From NCBI RefSeq assembly GCF_964340395.1, contig NC_135549.1:27713095-27777094 (forward strand): a stretch of 64,000 nt of DNA, given 5' to 3'. The notes beneath the pieces were generated by a model. It searched no databases and was not told the origin of the DNA. It saw only the letters and a program-made list of their open reading frames with translations. Of the stretch, positions 20,680-32,990 are shown piece after piece (position 1 is the stretch's first letter; each line of letters begins with the position of its first letter). Both the position numbers and the translations under genes were made by a program. This stretch comes from Glandiceps talaboti. Lineage: Eukaryota > Hemichordata > Enteropneusta > Spengelidae.

Positions 20680-21020
20680 TATATTATGCCATGCACAAGC
20701 CAAGTTGAACAAAAAAAATATGGAATTTATACCCTAGTTGTGTGTCATGACAACGCATATAGATGTCATTACAATGCGTACGTATGCGTGGTGTTTACGT
20801 CACAGATTCTGCTGTGTTCTAAATATGAGTCAAAACAGTCGCCATCACTTTCCCCAATATTTCTTATTACCGGCTCTGATATAATTATGTTATTCTCCAA
20901 TATTTTTCTTCATTCAGCTGGAAAATACTCGTGACCTAAGGGTTGTCACTACTCATCACCCGGTCACTCGTATTTTCTTGGCTAAACGAAGAAAAATATT
21001 GGGAATAACATCTAAATACA
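20680..21020 (-). mobile_element. TGACGTAGA repeat family, copy 2 (opposite orientation)
   Basis: Plus-strand landmarks are ATGCACAAGCC, GTGTCATGACAACGCATAT, GTTTACGTCACAGATTCTGC, CTCCAATATTTTTCTTCATTC and CAGCTGGAAAATACTCGTGACCTAAGGG. The copy ends in GAAGAAAAATATTGGGAATAACATCTAA. These parallel copy 3 at 24095-24410 in the same order, and copies 1 and 4 on the other strand. The last ~130 bases form an imperfect palindrome (TTTTTCTTC...GAAGAAAAAT). The 115-residue plus frame here is repeat-derived. Confidence 0.7.
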
Positions 21021-22764
21021 ATGCAATGCTGTTGATTTCATAAGAGAGTCTGAAAAAAATGACTCCTGGTAACTGAATTTGTTTTATGGCCACAGCTGCA
21101 AGTTATAGTCACTTATACTATATTATAGTTATATAAAGATGCATAGCCATAAGTTTTATTTTAAAATATTTTCAAAAAGCTGTGACCCTTGACCTTTGTT
21201 CTTGGTTTTGAAAAGAAAATGTTTAGACGTGCAGGTGTAGAATGTTTTAGAAAAAAAATACTGAGAAACTTTTATTTGTAGACACATTCTGCTGTTAAAA
21301 TTTCACATGTATATATCATTATGATGTACATGTATGATAAATTCATTTGATCCAGAAACAAGCATGAATTAAGTTGAGGAAGTACCAAGAGACGACATCC
21401 ATTATCATTACAAGTCAACCGTGCTTTCTTTTCTGTCAGCATAAATTTTTGATAAAACACTCCAACTCCCACTGCCTTCACAAATATCAAATTGCCACTG
21501 GGAGAGTTGTTTCCACGGAAACCAACAGTATCTATTAATGGAAAAGGTGAGCATTTATCACTTCAGCCGTGCTTCTTTTGTATCTGTTGTCACAATTATC
21601 TACATTGGCAGCTGTCAAATATAATATCAAAATGGTTCTCCCTGTAACAGGAGAGAAAAACATCCTCTTGCACAATGTAGGGAAAAGAAAAAAGAAAAAT
21701 TCACCCACTCAGTTGTAAAACTGTTTATGTCAAAATTTTGTTAACAATTCAATCTAGCTATCTGTGTATGAGCTAGGGAATATAAATACATATATGTCAT
21801 CTGTTTTTGTTGCTTTGGTTACAAAGATACCGGTACCACTTGATGTACAGAAATATCTTATTAGGGTGAGTGGATGGAAGTGCATTGTGGGAAAATAAAA
21901 TATAAGTGTATAGACCTGCAGGTGTACATATTGGCAGGGATTTTCTGTTATATCGCAAGGGTTTTCAAATTCCATTTGTATGATTGATCTCAGGGAATAT
22001 TTGATGTGTTAAAATGAAAATAGAGTTTTATCTTGGTCGTTGTCTGAGTGAAGATCTATCATGTTAATATCGGGTCGAGTCTAAATATTGACATTTTATG
22101 GTCTTAGTACATTCAGTGTTAGTGTCTGTCTGTCCTGATGTCATATTTGGTGACATGAAACATAATATCTACAAATTTGATGTAGTTGGAAAGGAAGGCC
22201 TTGATTTGTTTTACGGAGTGGGGGGGGGGGGGGGCAGTGGCTTGCAGGGGAATGAATGCAGTGAATGCAGGCAGACAAATGTACTAGTCTGGCTGTACAT
22301 GTTTTTTGTTGTGGGTCAAAATGATGATATCTTTCTTGTGGGTCAGCACACTAGTATAAGGGATAGGGGAACACCAGTTTTAGTGGGTCACATGTTTGTT
22401 GTTTGTGTTGTCAAATTGACCTTGAGTAGAGCATTAATTGGTGCACTTATGGAGCGCACTGCCTTATAAATGATGTCACTTTAGTGGATAGGAAGATATG
22501 TGGTAGATGATGTGATAATTTAGTGTGGTTTCTAACAGTAACCCAATGATAACAACTACATGTTAGTTACTATGTAAACTTATGGAGAATAGAAGGAAAC
22601 TACATGTATATGGTTAAATCTTAACACTTAAAGACTGACAGAGTATTTTAAGAGTATGATCACATAGACATACAAGATGTTGAAACCAAACACTACATGT
22701 AGCTGCTACTGGAATGTTTTTAAAAAAAAAAAAAAAACCTGTTTTGTTAGATATAATGATTTAT

Positions 22765-23112
22765 TCATCACATCGTACATCGTACACCCTGAACAGTATT
22801 GAATCACTTGTGGGGTAAACATATTTGTGTAGCAGTACACACATACCCATGTAGTATGGTGAAATACATGTATGTCCGATGAAATTGAGTTTTGGTCTGT
22901 GCCCAAAAAATCAGCACCTCAATAAATCATGATTTCAACTTTTTATTATTATACTACTTACACATCATAAACTGGACATCTAATTGACATCTGATTGACA
23001 TGTACATGTGTGTTTATTATTGGTATTGTAACAACTTTCAGGGTATGATGGTTGCCTGATTGAAAACATAATACCTTTAGTTACATCTATTCAGCAGCTT
23101 TAAAAGTGTTAA
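22765..23112 (+). mobile_element. Dispersed repeat family X, copy 1
   Basis: The landmarks ATCGTACACCCTGAACAGTA, TGAATCACTTGTGGGG, TATTGGTATTGTAACAACTTT and GATGGTTGCCTGATTGAAAA recur in order and spacing at 27843-28130. The family is about 300-350 bp with no clear terminal repeats, no tRNA-like promoter and no coding frame. It could be a SINE lacking its head or a DNA-transposon fragment. Confidence 0.65.
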
Positions 23113-24094
23113 ATTTCAAAGTTTTTGACTGGCATTTGTACGTACAGTAGGTTTTACTTCGTGTACAGTACTACATGTAGCATTACAAATGACAATTGGA
23201 AATATACATAGTTTGTTAAAATTATAATTTCATGCACAGTGTAGATTTCACAAAAAGTTAATTTCATCAATCAACAGTACACTAGAATATCATATTTTTA
23301 ATATTTTGACACTCATCTTCCTATATTATTATTCATCTTTGCTTCTTTTTTATTAGACAAAGATTTGGTTGCTATGCGATATATATTACACATTCTGTAT
23401 CATAAATATTTTATGTATTATTTGAGTCAGAATAAATCAAAATAACTTTATATGCACATTATGCATATTTTATTTTTCAGTCTTGAAAGTTCAACCAAAT
23501 AATAATAATAATAATGATAATAATAGTATTAAGTATTTAAATTTAACGTGTTTGAAAATGCACACTACATTTTGGTGGTTTACACTGCTCATGGATGAAA
23601 TTATAACACTCTCAACAAAAATGGATATTTTATTGACAAGTCAGTTTAAACGCAGTGTAATGCAATATTCCTCGTAAATTTATGTTTATTTGAATGTTAA
23701 GAATCACTAGGAGTGAAAAACATATCACTGACACTTTTAATATCGAAATAAAATTTAATTTTTGCACGTTAATAATTTACATGTTTGTTAAAAATTTGTA
23801 TCTGTAAGGCATCGAGAGCATTTGCCCACTAGATAAGAAAGTCAAAAATAATATGAGGAAGTATGGAAAAAAATATATTAAATATAGTTACAGCTGTTGG
23901 TACTTCAATTCCCCAATATAAACAATGAATTTATTTGACTTTGCAGAATCTATTATGAATGTTTAGAAATGAAATGCCTAATTATGACCATCACGCCTCG
24001 CAATCTACGCAATATGTTACATGTACAATGTACCTTTAGTAGATTTTAATTATCTAACATTTTTGCAATGTAAATAATGATTTAATGATGGAAA

Positions 24095-24410
24095 AGAGAG
24101 ATTATACCATGCACGAGATAGGTTCAACAAAACATATGTATCACAATAATGGGCGTTTGTGTCACGACAAGACGTGTCTATGTCTTTAGTTCTACTGTGT
24201 TTGAAATATGAGGCAAAACACTCAAAATTGCCGTTACTTTTCTTGAATTTAAAAAAAAAAAATCCCCTGATGTTTTTCTTCATTCAGCCGGAAAATACCA
24301 CTGACCTAAAGGGTTTTCATTACTCGTCAAGCAACTCGTAGTGACAAGGGCCCCTTAGGTCAGTCGTGAATGAATGAAGAAAAATATTGAGGAATAATAT
24401 CTAATTATAG
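24095..24410 (-). mobile_element. TGACGTAGA repeat family, copy 3 (opposite orientation)
   Basis: This is the clearest copy of the palindromic section. TTTTTCTTCATTCAGCCGG, then CACTGACCTAA and CAACTCGTAGTGACAAGGGG-like sequence lead to CCCCTTAGGTCAGTCGTG and finally GAATGAATGAAGAAAAATATTG. The outer part (CATGCACGAGATAGG, GTGTCACGACAAGACGTGTCT) matches copies 2 and 4. The element thus has a promoter-like or domain-like outer section plus an internal hairpin. The 77- and 60-residue frames over it are not genes. Confidence 0.7.
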
Positions 24411-26553
24411 AAAAGCATTGTAACTTGTTTAAATTTTGCATTTTGTGATCAACAAGTCTAGAATTTCAAAACATTTGCATCAAATGTGTTCTGTGACGCA
24501 CTACATGTACTCTGATTTTTATAGAACTTGAAACCTGATACGGACGCCGTACTTTTGTAACAAATTACTTACTTTGATTGGTAGTAAAATCTCGGTAAAT
24601 GAAAAATATTACACAGAGACTCATGATACATGTAATAATGTATACAGCTTGGCATCTGTATAAAATAGCAACATTTAATAAGTACATATACAAGATGGAC
24701 TGTATTGATTAATAATTGCGATATTGATAGCACATTTGCATATTATAACATATTTGATCATGTCGGAATATCGATTCGGAAATAGAACAGAACCGCTAGA
24801 TATGACCCAGTGACCCATGTTTTATTTTTTCGATATGAAATATTATACCATGATAGCTTTTCATACATATCAGATTTGGTTACACGAGACAATAGAGTAG
24901 AATGATTCATAAAGATATTTGCCGATATTTTATTGATGTCTTTAGATTACTTTGACTGGCTCATTGACTGGCATCAAGTCAATTATGACAAGTAAATAGC
25001 TACCACTGTACCAGGGACTTCTGGAGTACACTCAGACATGCGAGCATTTGGAAAATGTACAATGTGATGGCAGAATATTTCTATCGTATGCCTATGGTGT
25101 ATATTTTGTACTGTCAACAACATTTATCAATTCAAGTCATTGATTTATGTACAGTGTATGTTTTTTTTTCTGGTTATTTGGAACATTTGATAAGAAAGGA
25201 GGAAATATCATTTTCTGGTAAAATTTAAGTTTCTCCTGTACTATCATTTTTGGGGTAACCCTGATAAAATATCTATGAAATTGACTGGTAGATTTTATCT
25301 ACTTGTCTGTCGGCTTTCACAAAAGCACTAAAATGACTGAAATATGACGGCATTTGAATCTAGGTTTCTATATGCATATATAGCTTGAAAGATGAGAGTT
25401 GTAATAGATATATATCGGGCTGTGAAGCGAAGCGATATTATATGGCATGAGATATATTGGCTATATTGGTACTGTATTGGTCTAAAGTTGTATCTTGGCC
25501 TCAGGGTATAATCAGGGTTGAAGTAATATGGGTTTTGGGTTTGTACCGAGGAAAGGTTGTAAGAAAATGGGTCTATGAGAGCTAGGTGAATGGCTTGGTT
25601 GTGTGTGATGATGTACATGGTGTTAAAAGGTTGAGTATTTGTGATTTGGGTACACAGTTGTAAGACCTGGATTTTTTTTTTTGAAAAATATAAGTATTGA
25701 GGTGAATGGCTTGTGGGTAGACTTTGCTGTAAGTGTCTGTGTTTCCAGGTTTTGGTTACTCAGGAGGTGAAACCTAGCCTGGACTTAGTAATTGGTGGGT
25801 ACAATAGTTGAGTGTATGATGAGTTTGTGCAAAGGTTGAGGGTTTTGGTTTATTATTTTAACAGGTGGCAACTCCAGCATGAGTTAACTTTTATATGAGT
25901 TATATGCTAAATGGATTCGGTGATATTTTATACATGTACAATTTCAGTAATCACTATAACGGTAGACTTGCATTGATACATAGCTTGTGCTGCGCTAACA
26001 TTTGTGAGAGCTGTTTATTCATGTGGTTTCGGTTGAGCAAACACAGTGAAGCGATCAATGTCTGACTGGTTAATTTATTGAAATACAAGTACTACAGTAT
26101 CTCCCTCAAGTGATTTTTATCCCTAAAATATTGAGTCCAGATATTAAATGAGAAACGGAACTCCCAGGTGATTTTTATCTCTAGGTATTACATATTACTC
26201 CCTGCAATAACATTACACTTTGTTATAATTTTGAAATGAAATACAGAAGCGATCAACGTTATAATTTTTGATGGAATTCTATTATAGTGTCTAATGATTT
26301 TGAATGAGATGAAACAGCTGTGCACATGGGATTTACTAAAAATATGCCGTTAAAGTCAGCCTTTTGAATAATGATGTTTAAGGCAATAACAACTTAACAA
26401 GAGGAATAATGTATGAGTACTTTTAAGTTACACCATGGGCCAAATTGAGACTTAAGTTTTGTCCCAATAAGTACTTATGAGACTCATCTTAGTATTTTAT
26501 ATTCCTGTTGAGCTGCGTTTTTGAAGTGAATATAAAATCTTTGAAATATATGG

Positions 26554-26983
26554 TGTATGTATGTATGTATGTATGTATGTATGTATGCATGCATGCGTGT
26601 GTGTATGTGTGTGTACATGTATGTGTGCACATGTGTATGTATGTATGCATGCATGCATGTATGTATGTATGTATGTATGTATGTATGTATGTATGTATGT
26701 ATGTATGTATGTATGTGTGTGTGTGTGTATGTGTGTGTATGTGTGTATGTGTGTGTATATATGTATGTGTGTGTATGTATGTGTGTATATGTGTGTGTGT
26801 GCATGCATGCGTGCGTGCGTGCATACGTATGTGCATGCGTATGTATGTATGTACATTGTATGTATGTATGTATGTATGTATGTATGTATGTATGTATGTA
26901 TGTATGTATGTATGTATGTATGTATGTGTGTGTGAATGTGTATGTATGTGTGTGTTTATGTGTGTGTGTATGTATGTATGTGT

Positions 26984-27036
<53 letters not shown>
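26554..27036 (+). repeat. Long compound (GTAT)n / (GT)n / (GCAT)n microsatellite
   Basis: The array is about 480 bases of GTAT repeats broken by GCATGCAT, GTGTGT and CGTGCGTGC blocks, ending in a pure (TG)n run of about 20 units. Long open frames exist in all phases on both strands (Met-Tyr-Val-Cys or His-Thr-Tyr-Ile polymers) and none is a gene. Confidence 0.98.
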
Positions 27037-27040
<4 letters not shown>

Positions 27041-27842
27041 AGAATTTAAGAAACAAAAAGCAAGAACTGATATTTGAAGCATTTAACAGTTTAAGAAAAA
27101 AAGTGGTGATGTATGGTGTTGTCTACAGCTGCTCTGCATATTTTAGCAGTCAGGTATAATGGTATATGTGTAGAAAGAGTCCTTCTATTTACTATCTACT
27201 GACCAGCAAGGGGAGTATAACACACTCAGATGATAAGGAATAAACTACAAAAAAAGAAAAATGAAATGATACTGATTTCAGTAATCTCAGAATACAATAG
27301 TATGGCATTGAATTGACTTGATAATACAAATAGTAAAATTATCATAAATTGGAATAAAATGGCTTTGGAAATAGAAACTGCAATTGTATACATTATATAC
27401 ATGTATAACATATGGTTATGGACCCCACTTATGGTATATATTGTAAATCCCCTTGACAACAAGATTTCCTCGAACTATGTTAAAATAGATTGGATATTGT
27501 GTATTACAGGCTGTAATAGTATGTACATAAATTACTACCACACATAGCAGGAGGTGATATATACCTTACTGGGAATTACTTTGTCAACAATACAAAAATA
27601 TATGCTGGGAATATTATCTGGCATTGTCATGGAAATCAGATGGCATCTCTGAAGTAGTCGTCCCACCTGTGGACAGGGAAGCGTATATTGGTTGCTAAAT
27701 ATAAACCGTCGTTAGGTTCACCATCTTGGACTAGTTGCATACAGTACAAACTACAATACAGAGTTTTTGTTAAAGCTGAGCTAGCTACATTGGGAACATT
27801 TTTTGAAACTATTTGCTAGATATCATGACTTACTTGATAATG

Positions 27843-28130
27843 TCGTACACCTTGAACAGTAGTGAATCACCTGTGGGTAAAATATATGCATGTGTAGCTG
27901 TACACATGATATGGTAGTACATGTAAATCCAATCAAATCAATTTTTAGGTCCGCACCCGATAATGAGCAATCATGATGTTAACTTATTACTATGCAACAT
28001 ACAGAAAAATTAGACCTCTAATATCTAATTATTGGTATTGCAACAATTTTTTGAATACATTGTTGGTTGTCTGATTGGAAAAATAGTACTTCAGTTACAG
28101 TCAATGCAGTTTTAAGGGTAATGGGAAAAA
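27843..28130 (+). mobile_element. Dispersed repeat family X, copy 2
   Basis: The landmarks TCGTACACCTTGAACAGTAG, TGAATCACCTGTGGG, TATTGGTATTGCAACAATTTT and GTTGGTTGTCTGATTGGAAA match copy 1 at 22765-23112, with indels in between. It is in the same orientation as copy 1, 5 kb apart in the same intron. Confidence 0.65.
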
Positions 28131-29761
28131 CTACCTACTTTCCCTCAGTATTTTACTGGAGTTTCCCATCAAACTTATTCTCCATGATATGAATAGATTT
28201 TAATTATCACATTTCCACTTTCTGTTACTAGGGTTCCCAGAGTTTAAATCACTAAAAAACCTGATAATGATTATCAATGCAGGGGGCCCTTTATTAGTGT
28301 GTAGTGAAAAAACTTCACAATTAGTCCTCAGAGTTTTGTAATTGCAGTTATTGTGAATTGGATCATCAGCAGGGGGTTGTCTCAGTTATTTAACTTGTAA
28401 ATTATCTATTGTGTAAGACCAGATTCACTATGTCTGCCTAATTAGCAGGGATTACTAATTACATTATATATGCATATTAATGAAATGGGTCACTGCATTG
28501 TGTGAGGTCAGATACAGATTGTATAGTACTGTACGCTTGCAGTAGATATTTTCACCACTAGACAATTTTGTGTTTTTGCCGTAGTTCTCAACGACCAATT
28601 TTTACTAATTACCAGTCTTGTACATTGTGTACATCATGTACAAGCAGACATTTTTAATCACTAGCGATTTTTGCATTTTTTTTAGAGCAGCAAATTAAGA
28701 GAAAATAAATCTCTAGCGAAAATGTCCTGCTTTACTAAAGGAATTGCTAGTTGTTCCACCATGGTTTGATTGCTGTACAAATAATGGCAGTCATGTGGGG
28801 ATAAAATGTCAAAAATGGATTGTTTTTGTCCACTGATAATGTGCTTACCCAAGTACATACTACATGTATATTGCTATGTTATACTTGTAGGGGTAAATCA
28901 GCTGTTTATGTTCATTATATATGTATTAGAAATGAACATGTCTATGCATACATTTGAATAAATTAGATCTGTTTAAAAATAATATGATTCATGTAAGTGC
29001 CCAAAGTCTAAACTATTTGAGCAGAATTTCATAATTTGCTCTCAACAATTTTTTTGATTCGTTAGCCTATTCTTGTTTCTTGTAACACATTGTTTCATTC
29101 ATGCATCATTACATTTATCCATGTTTAAAGCGATTTTTCAGATACAGGCAAAACTTTCAGTGTTTTTGCTAATGTTTAGGAATCTTGGTGACAGAGAGGA
29201 GTGAATCTGGTCTGACAAATTTGTAAATTTATTTCCATAACTTAATTACATCCGGTTTCATTGGTTTTCTAATTAGGATTTATTAATTGTAAAACATTAT
29301 AAAAAAATATGAAATATTTCCTGCTGTTACCTCAAGCCTTATTGACAAGATTGGTTTGTCAAAAAAAAAAAAAAAAAAAAAAAAAATACTTATATTAATA
29401 TTTTATGATATCATATTAATATTACTGTTATTCTATTGGTGCTATATAATATATTGATATTGATTATATTTTTTACTATTTTTCCATTAATTCAGTGCAT
29501 CAATGCATAGTTAGCACCCCAATTGTGCAAGAATGATCCTTTTGTGATGCGCGCACTCAGGTGAAGTTTTATGTGAGCTGCACTGTAGAGTAAAAAGTGC
29601 TCAATACATGCCGGTATACATGTAGAGTGGCATAAATAAGACAGTATCAAAGAAATGTATATATGTACCAAAAAGTTACTAATATTCGTAAAGTGTTATT
29701 GCTGTGAAAATAAATATTCATGGACTTTGAGTTCTGTTACGGTTTATACTTTAGTATAATG

Positions 29762-29913
29762 GTAATGAAATTTCTACTCACAAGTCAAAATATTTCTTGG
29801 AAGCCAATCCCGAATAGCCCCATTGTAGTACACTCCTAATGATACTGACGAGACATTGGCAACAATTTTAGATTCGCTTCCAAGAAATATTTTGACTCTG
29901 TGAGTAGAAATGA
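29762..29913. mobile_element. MITE with 35-bp TIRs (TTCTACTCACA type)
   Basis: The left terminus ATTTCTACTCACAAGTCAAA-ATATTTCTTGGAAGC is answered at the right by GCTTCCAAGAAATATTTTGA-CTCTGTGAGTAGAAAT. The interior is about 75 bases of unique sequence. The TIRs relate to the short element at 3020-3092. No transposase is present; the superfamily is not determined because no clear target duplication is visible. Confidence 0.85.
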
Positions 29914-30200
29914 TCATTACTAAGTAATATTGCTGTTAGTCCATTAATTCTATATATAGTATAAATTCTAGACCAAGACATGAAATATTCTCCGTGCTTG
30001 TAAGTTGTAAGACTGATTGCTTCATTTTTGTAGAAATTATAATGTGAATTTATTGAGATCGATTAGACAAAATGAAATATGATATTGGGTTTAAGACTTG
30101 ATATTAGAAATAATTCAGTCATTGTATATAATATATATATAATTATTGTAAATTATTAATGATACAATAAAGCATTTAATGATGTGATGACAGCAAAAAA

Positions 30201-30573
30201 ATACAATCGATGACAGGCAAGCATTGACAACGGGAACTTGTTACAAACAGGGAAAGTAAACAAATGAATTGGATTAATAACACTTGGCACAACATGTTGG
30301 AACTACAGAGACTTGTATTCTATTTTATGGTTTGATTAGAACAGTTTTATGGCCTCTTTATGTGTACATGAAATGCCAGGGGAACTGGAAATTTGTTTGT
30401 GAATGTGAACTCGTATGTAAAGAGGCCATAAAACTGTTCTTATCAAACGGTGGCATGTCTTGTCTCTTCCTATAGTATATGTTGTGCCAAGTGTTATTAA
30501 TCCAGTTCATTTGTTTATTTTACCTGTTTGTAACAAGTTCTGCTTGTCAATGCTTGCCTGTCACTGGTTGTAT
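30201..30573. mobile_element. 373-bp foldback element with ~165-bp arms
   Basis: The left arm reads GACAGGCAAGCATTGACAA, AACTTGTTACAAACAGG, GGATTAATAACACTTGGCAC, then AGAACAGTTTTATGGCCTCT. The right arm retraces each in reverse complement (AGAGGCCATAAAACTGTTCT to GCTTGCCTGTCA). The spacer is about 40-50 bases. Arms differ mainly by scattered substitutions and one less similar section near 30300 / 30470. It carries no transposase; the 63-residue frame inside follows the hairpin. Confidence 0.85.
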
Positions 30574-31329
30574 AATAGTATTTTAGGATGACTGGAGGCA
30601 GTGACCACACTGGTACTACATGTATATCAACAGTACTATAAAATACAAACTTTATAGTTTTATTTATTTTATTATCTAAGGATGTAATATGTTATAAAAT
30701 ACATATTTTATAATTTTATATGATCACACACGTACGGCAGACACATATGATTACTAAATGACTCCTTGTACATAACCCTTATCTGTCAAATTGTTGACAC
30801 AGTGTTTGACATGTGGGAATTGCAATCCTTTGCTGGTTTGAGAAGCTTTGAAGTCTGTACATTGGTTCCATGTGCATGAATAAAGAAACGTGTAAATAAT
30901 TTAGCTTGGTAATAATTTCTTATGTTCGCTGTGTTTTATTTTATTTATCTGTAAGTGTTACTGATATTTCCAGTGTCATGAAAAGTACAGTAGAATGTCA
31001 TAAAATGGACTTGCATTTTTAAAAGACCCAATCCAGATTGCCAATGGCATTAAGATTTGATAAAAAATCAGACAGAGATATTGAAAAAAAGTTGACCCAA
31101 AAACAAAAAAAATGATCCTATGTAATCCCTGTTTGCTCTGATATACATTGGATGACCTGGGATTGAAATGCTAGCCTCTAACTATGACCAGGGTTCCATT
31201 TCTGGGATTTGCTTGTCAATGAAAAATTACCAAATTAAAATCAAGTGACATAACATTTCAAAATAAGTTTTATAAGTGACATTATCTATACAAAGAAAAT
31301 ATCCATAATTTATTTAGATATTTAAAATA

Positions 31330-31680
31330 TTACCAATATTTTTCTTCTGTTCAGCCAAGGGAAAAAGAAAGAAAGAGTGACCTAAGGGGCCTTGTCACTA
31401 TGAGTCACTAGACTTGTAGTGACAAACCCTTGGGTCATAAGTGTATTATACCTCCTCAAGATGAAAATTAGGAAAAATTAAGGTGATTTTAGATGTTTTG
31501 ACTCGTGTTTCAAGAACTGCAGAACAAGTGACGTAGACATAGGTTGTTATGACGTAGAGCAACCGGAGTATATAATTTGATATTTATATAATCTTGTGAT
31601 ATTTTCAGTTCAAAGTTAATATGTCAAGGCGTGTGCATGGTATAAGCCATATTATTTGCAGAAATTTTTTGGACTCCTGT
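31330..31680 (+). mobile_element. TGACGTAGA repeat family, copy 4
   Basis: The copy has the palindromic section first (AATATTTTTCTTCTGTTCAGCC, TGACCTAAGGGGCC, TAGTGACAAACCCTTGGGTCA). The outer section follows (GAACAAGTGACGTAGACATA, TTATGACGTAGAGCAACCGG, GTATATAATTTG, AAGGCGTGTGCATGGTATAA). It is the most complete copy in this orientation. Confidence 0.7.
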
Positions 31681-32654
31681 ACTGAAGAGTTTTAAAAATT
31701 CAAGATGGCGCTGCCTACTTTTGAGCTTCATACGTGGAATTCTGGATTTTTTTTTAGGTCATTCTGTGCTATTTGAGTCGACCCCCTTGTTGTCAGGTCT
31801 TTCAACTGTAATCTAATCCTGAAACCTTACACATGATGATCAATTTATTTCTTGTTTAATGGGAAATTCACTATTTTTTTCCGCAAATTGTGCCTCATGT
31901 TGTAGGGTACGTAATTCACTCACTCAAATGGAATCCTGGATATTTAGATGGTTGCATTATGTTTTTTGTGACAATTTTGTCAGATGGTTACATTTTTGTA
32001 TGCTTGTCAGATAAAGTGTTTTTTGTTTTGTTTGTCAGTGTGGTGTGTTAATATTTATTCCCTTTCTATGGTTAACAGTCTTAGATTGTGTTTTGATCCT
32101 AAAGGTTGACAGTTACTCCATAATTCAATGCTATTTGCAGCCACACAGTTGCTCCCAAAATAAAGGCAGCCATATGTTTCTCACCCGACTTACCCTATAT
32201 ATTTCTTCAATCTGGTGAAATAATTAAAAAAATTGATGCCCTCTATGGCAGGATTAGAAAAAAATGACTTCACTTATTGTGTGATTGTCTGTTTATGGCT
32301 GAAATTTGGGAATTTTTTAGAACACGGTTCAAAGTTTCCTTCTGACTTTAATTGTCATTTCTAAGTCATTCAAACTGATAAAGTACAAATTCTCTCAGTG
32401 ATTTGACAGGGAGGTGCCATAGCAGCGGTACTAAAAGTATGGAAGACCCTCATCCCCCAACTCCCGTAGCATATATCTTAGTCAAGAGCTAGGTTTAACG
32501 CCCTACAAGTGTATCTGTGTACTACAGGAATAGTTTGACAATCTCTAGGTCTTACAACGGTTGTGGATTCTTCTGCAAATTTTCATGTGAGCTTACATAA
32601 TTCAAAGTCAGTATGTCTAAAATGTAAGCTCTGTTAGACCAAAAAAAGAGAGAG

Positions 32655-32990
32655 AATTGTTTAAATACTCAACAAACCTGTTACTCAGTCTGCTATTTCT
32701 GGCAGTTCTTTTTATTTAGTACTCTAGAGCAAGTGTGTCCATGTATTTGAGCCAGATGTCATTTGCTTGTTCATGATTGGCTCTGCAGCTTTCTGCTACT
32801 GAAGTAGGGAGGGTTATTTTTCTGTTTCCCCACGAATCTGCAGATTGTATGGGCTGAACAAACTCCCCAAAATAGACCGACTCGGGGTTATTTAAGTGAT
32901 GTGCCAGAAAGAATTCTTTTTTTTTTTGCCTAACAGCTGCAAAAGCAAGCACTTTTGAGGCAGTTTTCATACATAATGACTTACTCAATG
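32655..32990 (-). mobile_element. Repeat family Y, copy 1, with a 90-residue open frame
   Basis: The minus-strand frame 32988-32716 encodes a fairly protein-like 90 residues. It includes MKTASKVLAFAAVRQKKKEF, HHLNNPESVYFGEFVQPIQS and ESCRANHEQANDIWLKYMDT, and ends LALEY-stop. The region coding its last ~30 residues plus the following 60 bases (CAACAAACCTGTTACTCAGT on the plus strand) is repeated, degraded, at 41490-41645. A repeated segment with an open frame suggests a transposable-element protein end or a processed gene fragment. I do not recognise the domain. Confidence 0.5.

Noticed and set aside
22098-22469. 123-residue plus-strand frame in intron 3, considered as a Cav1 exon
   Set aside because: It contains no channel motif, includes a poly-Gly from a G-run, and lacks splice sites at suitable places.
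26484-27159. Several 120-200 residue open frames on both strands
   Set aside because: They are translations of the GTAT/GT microsatellite in every phase, with no complexity.
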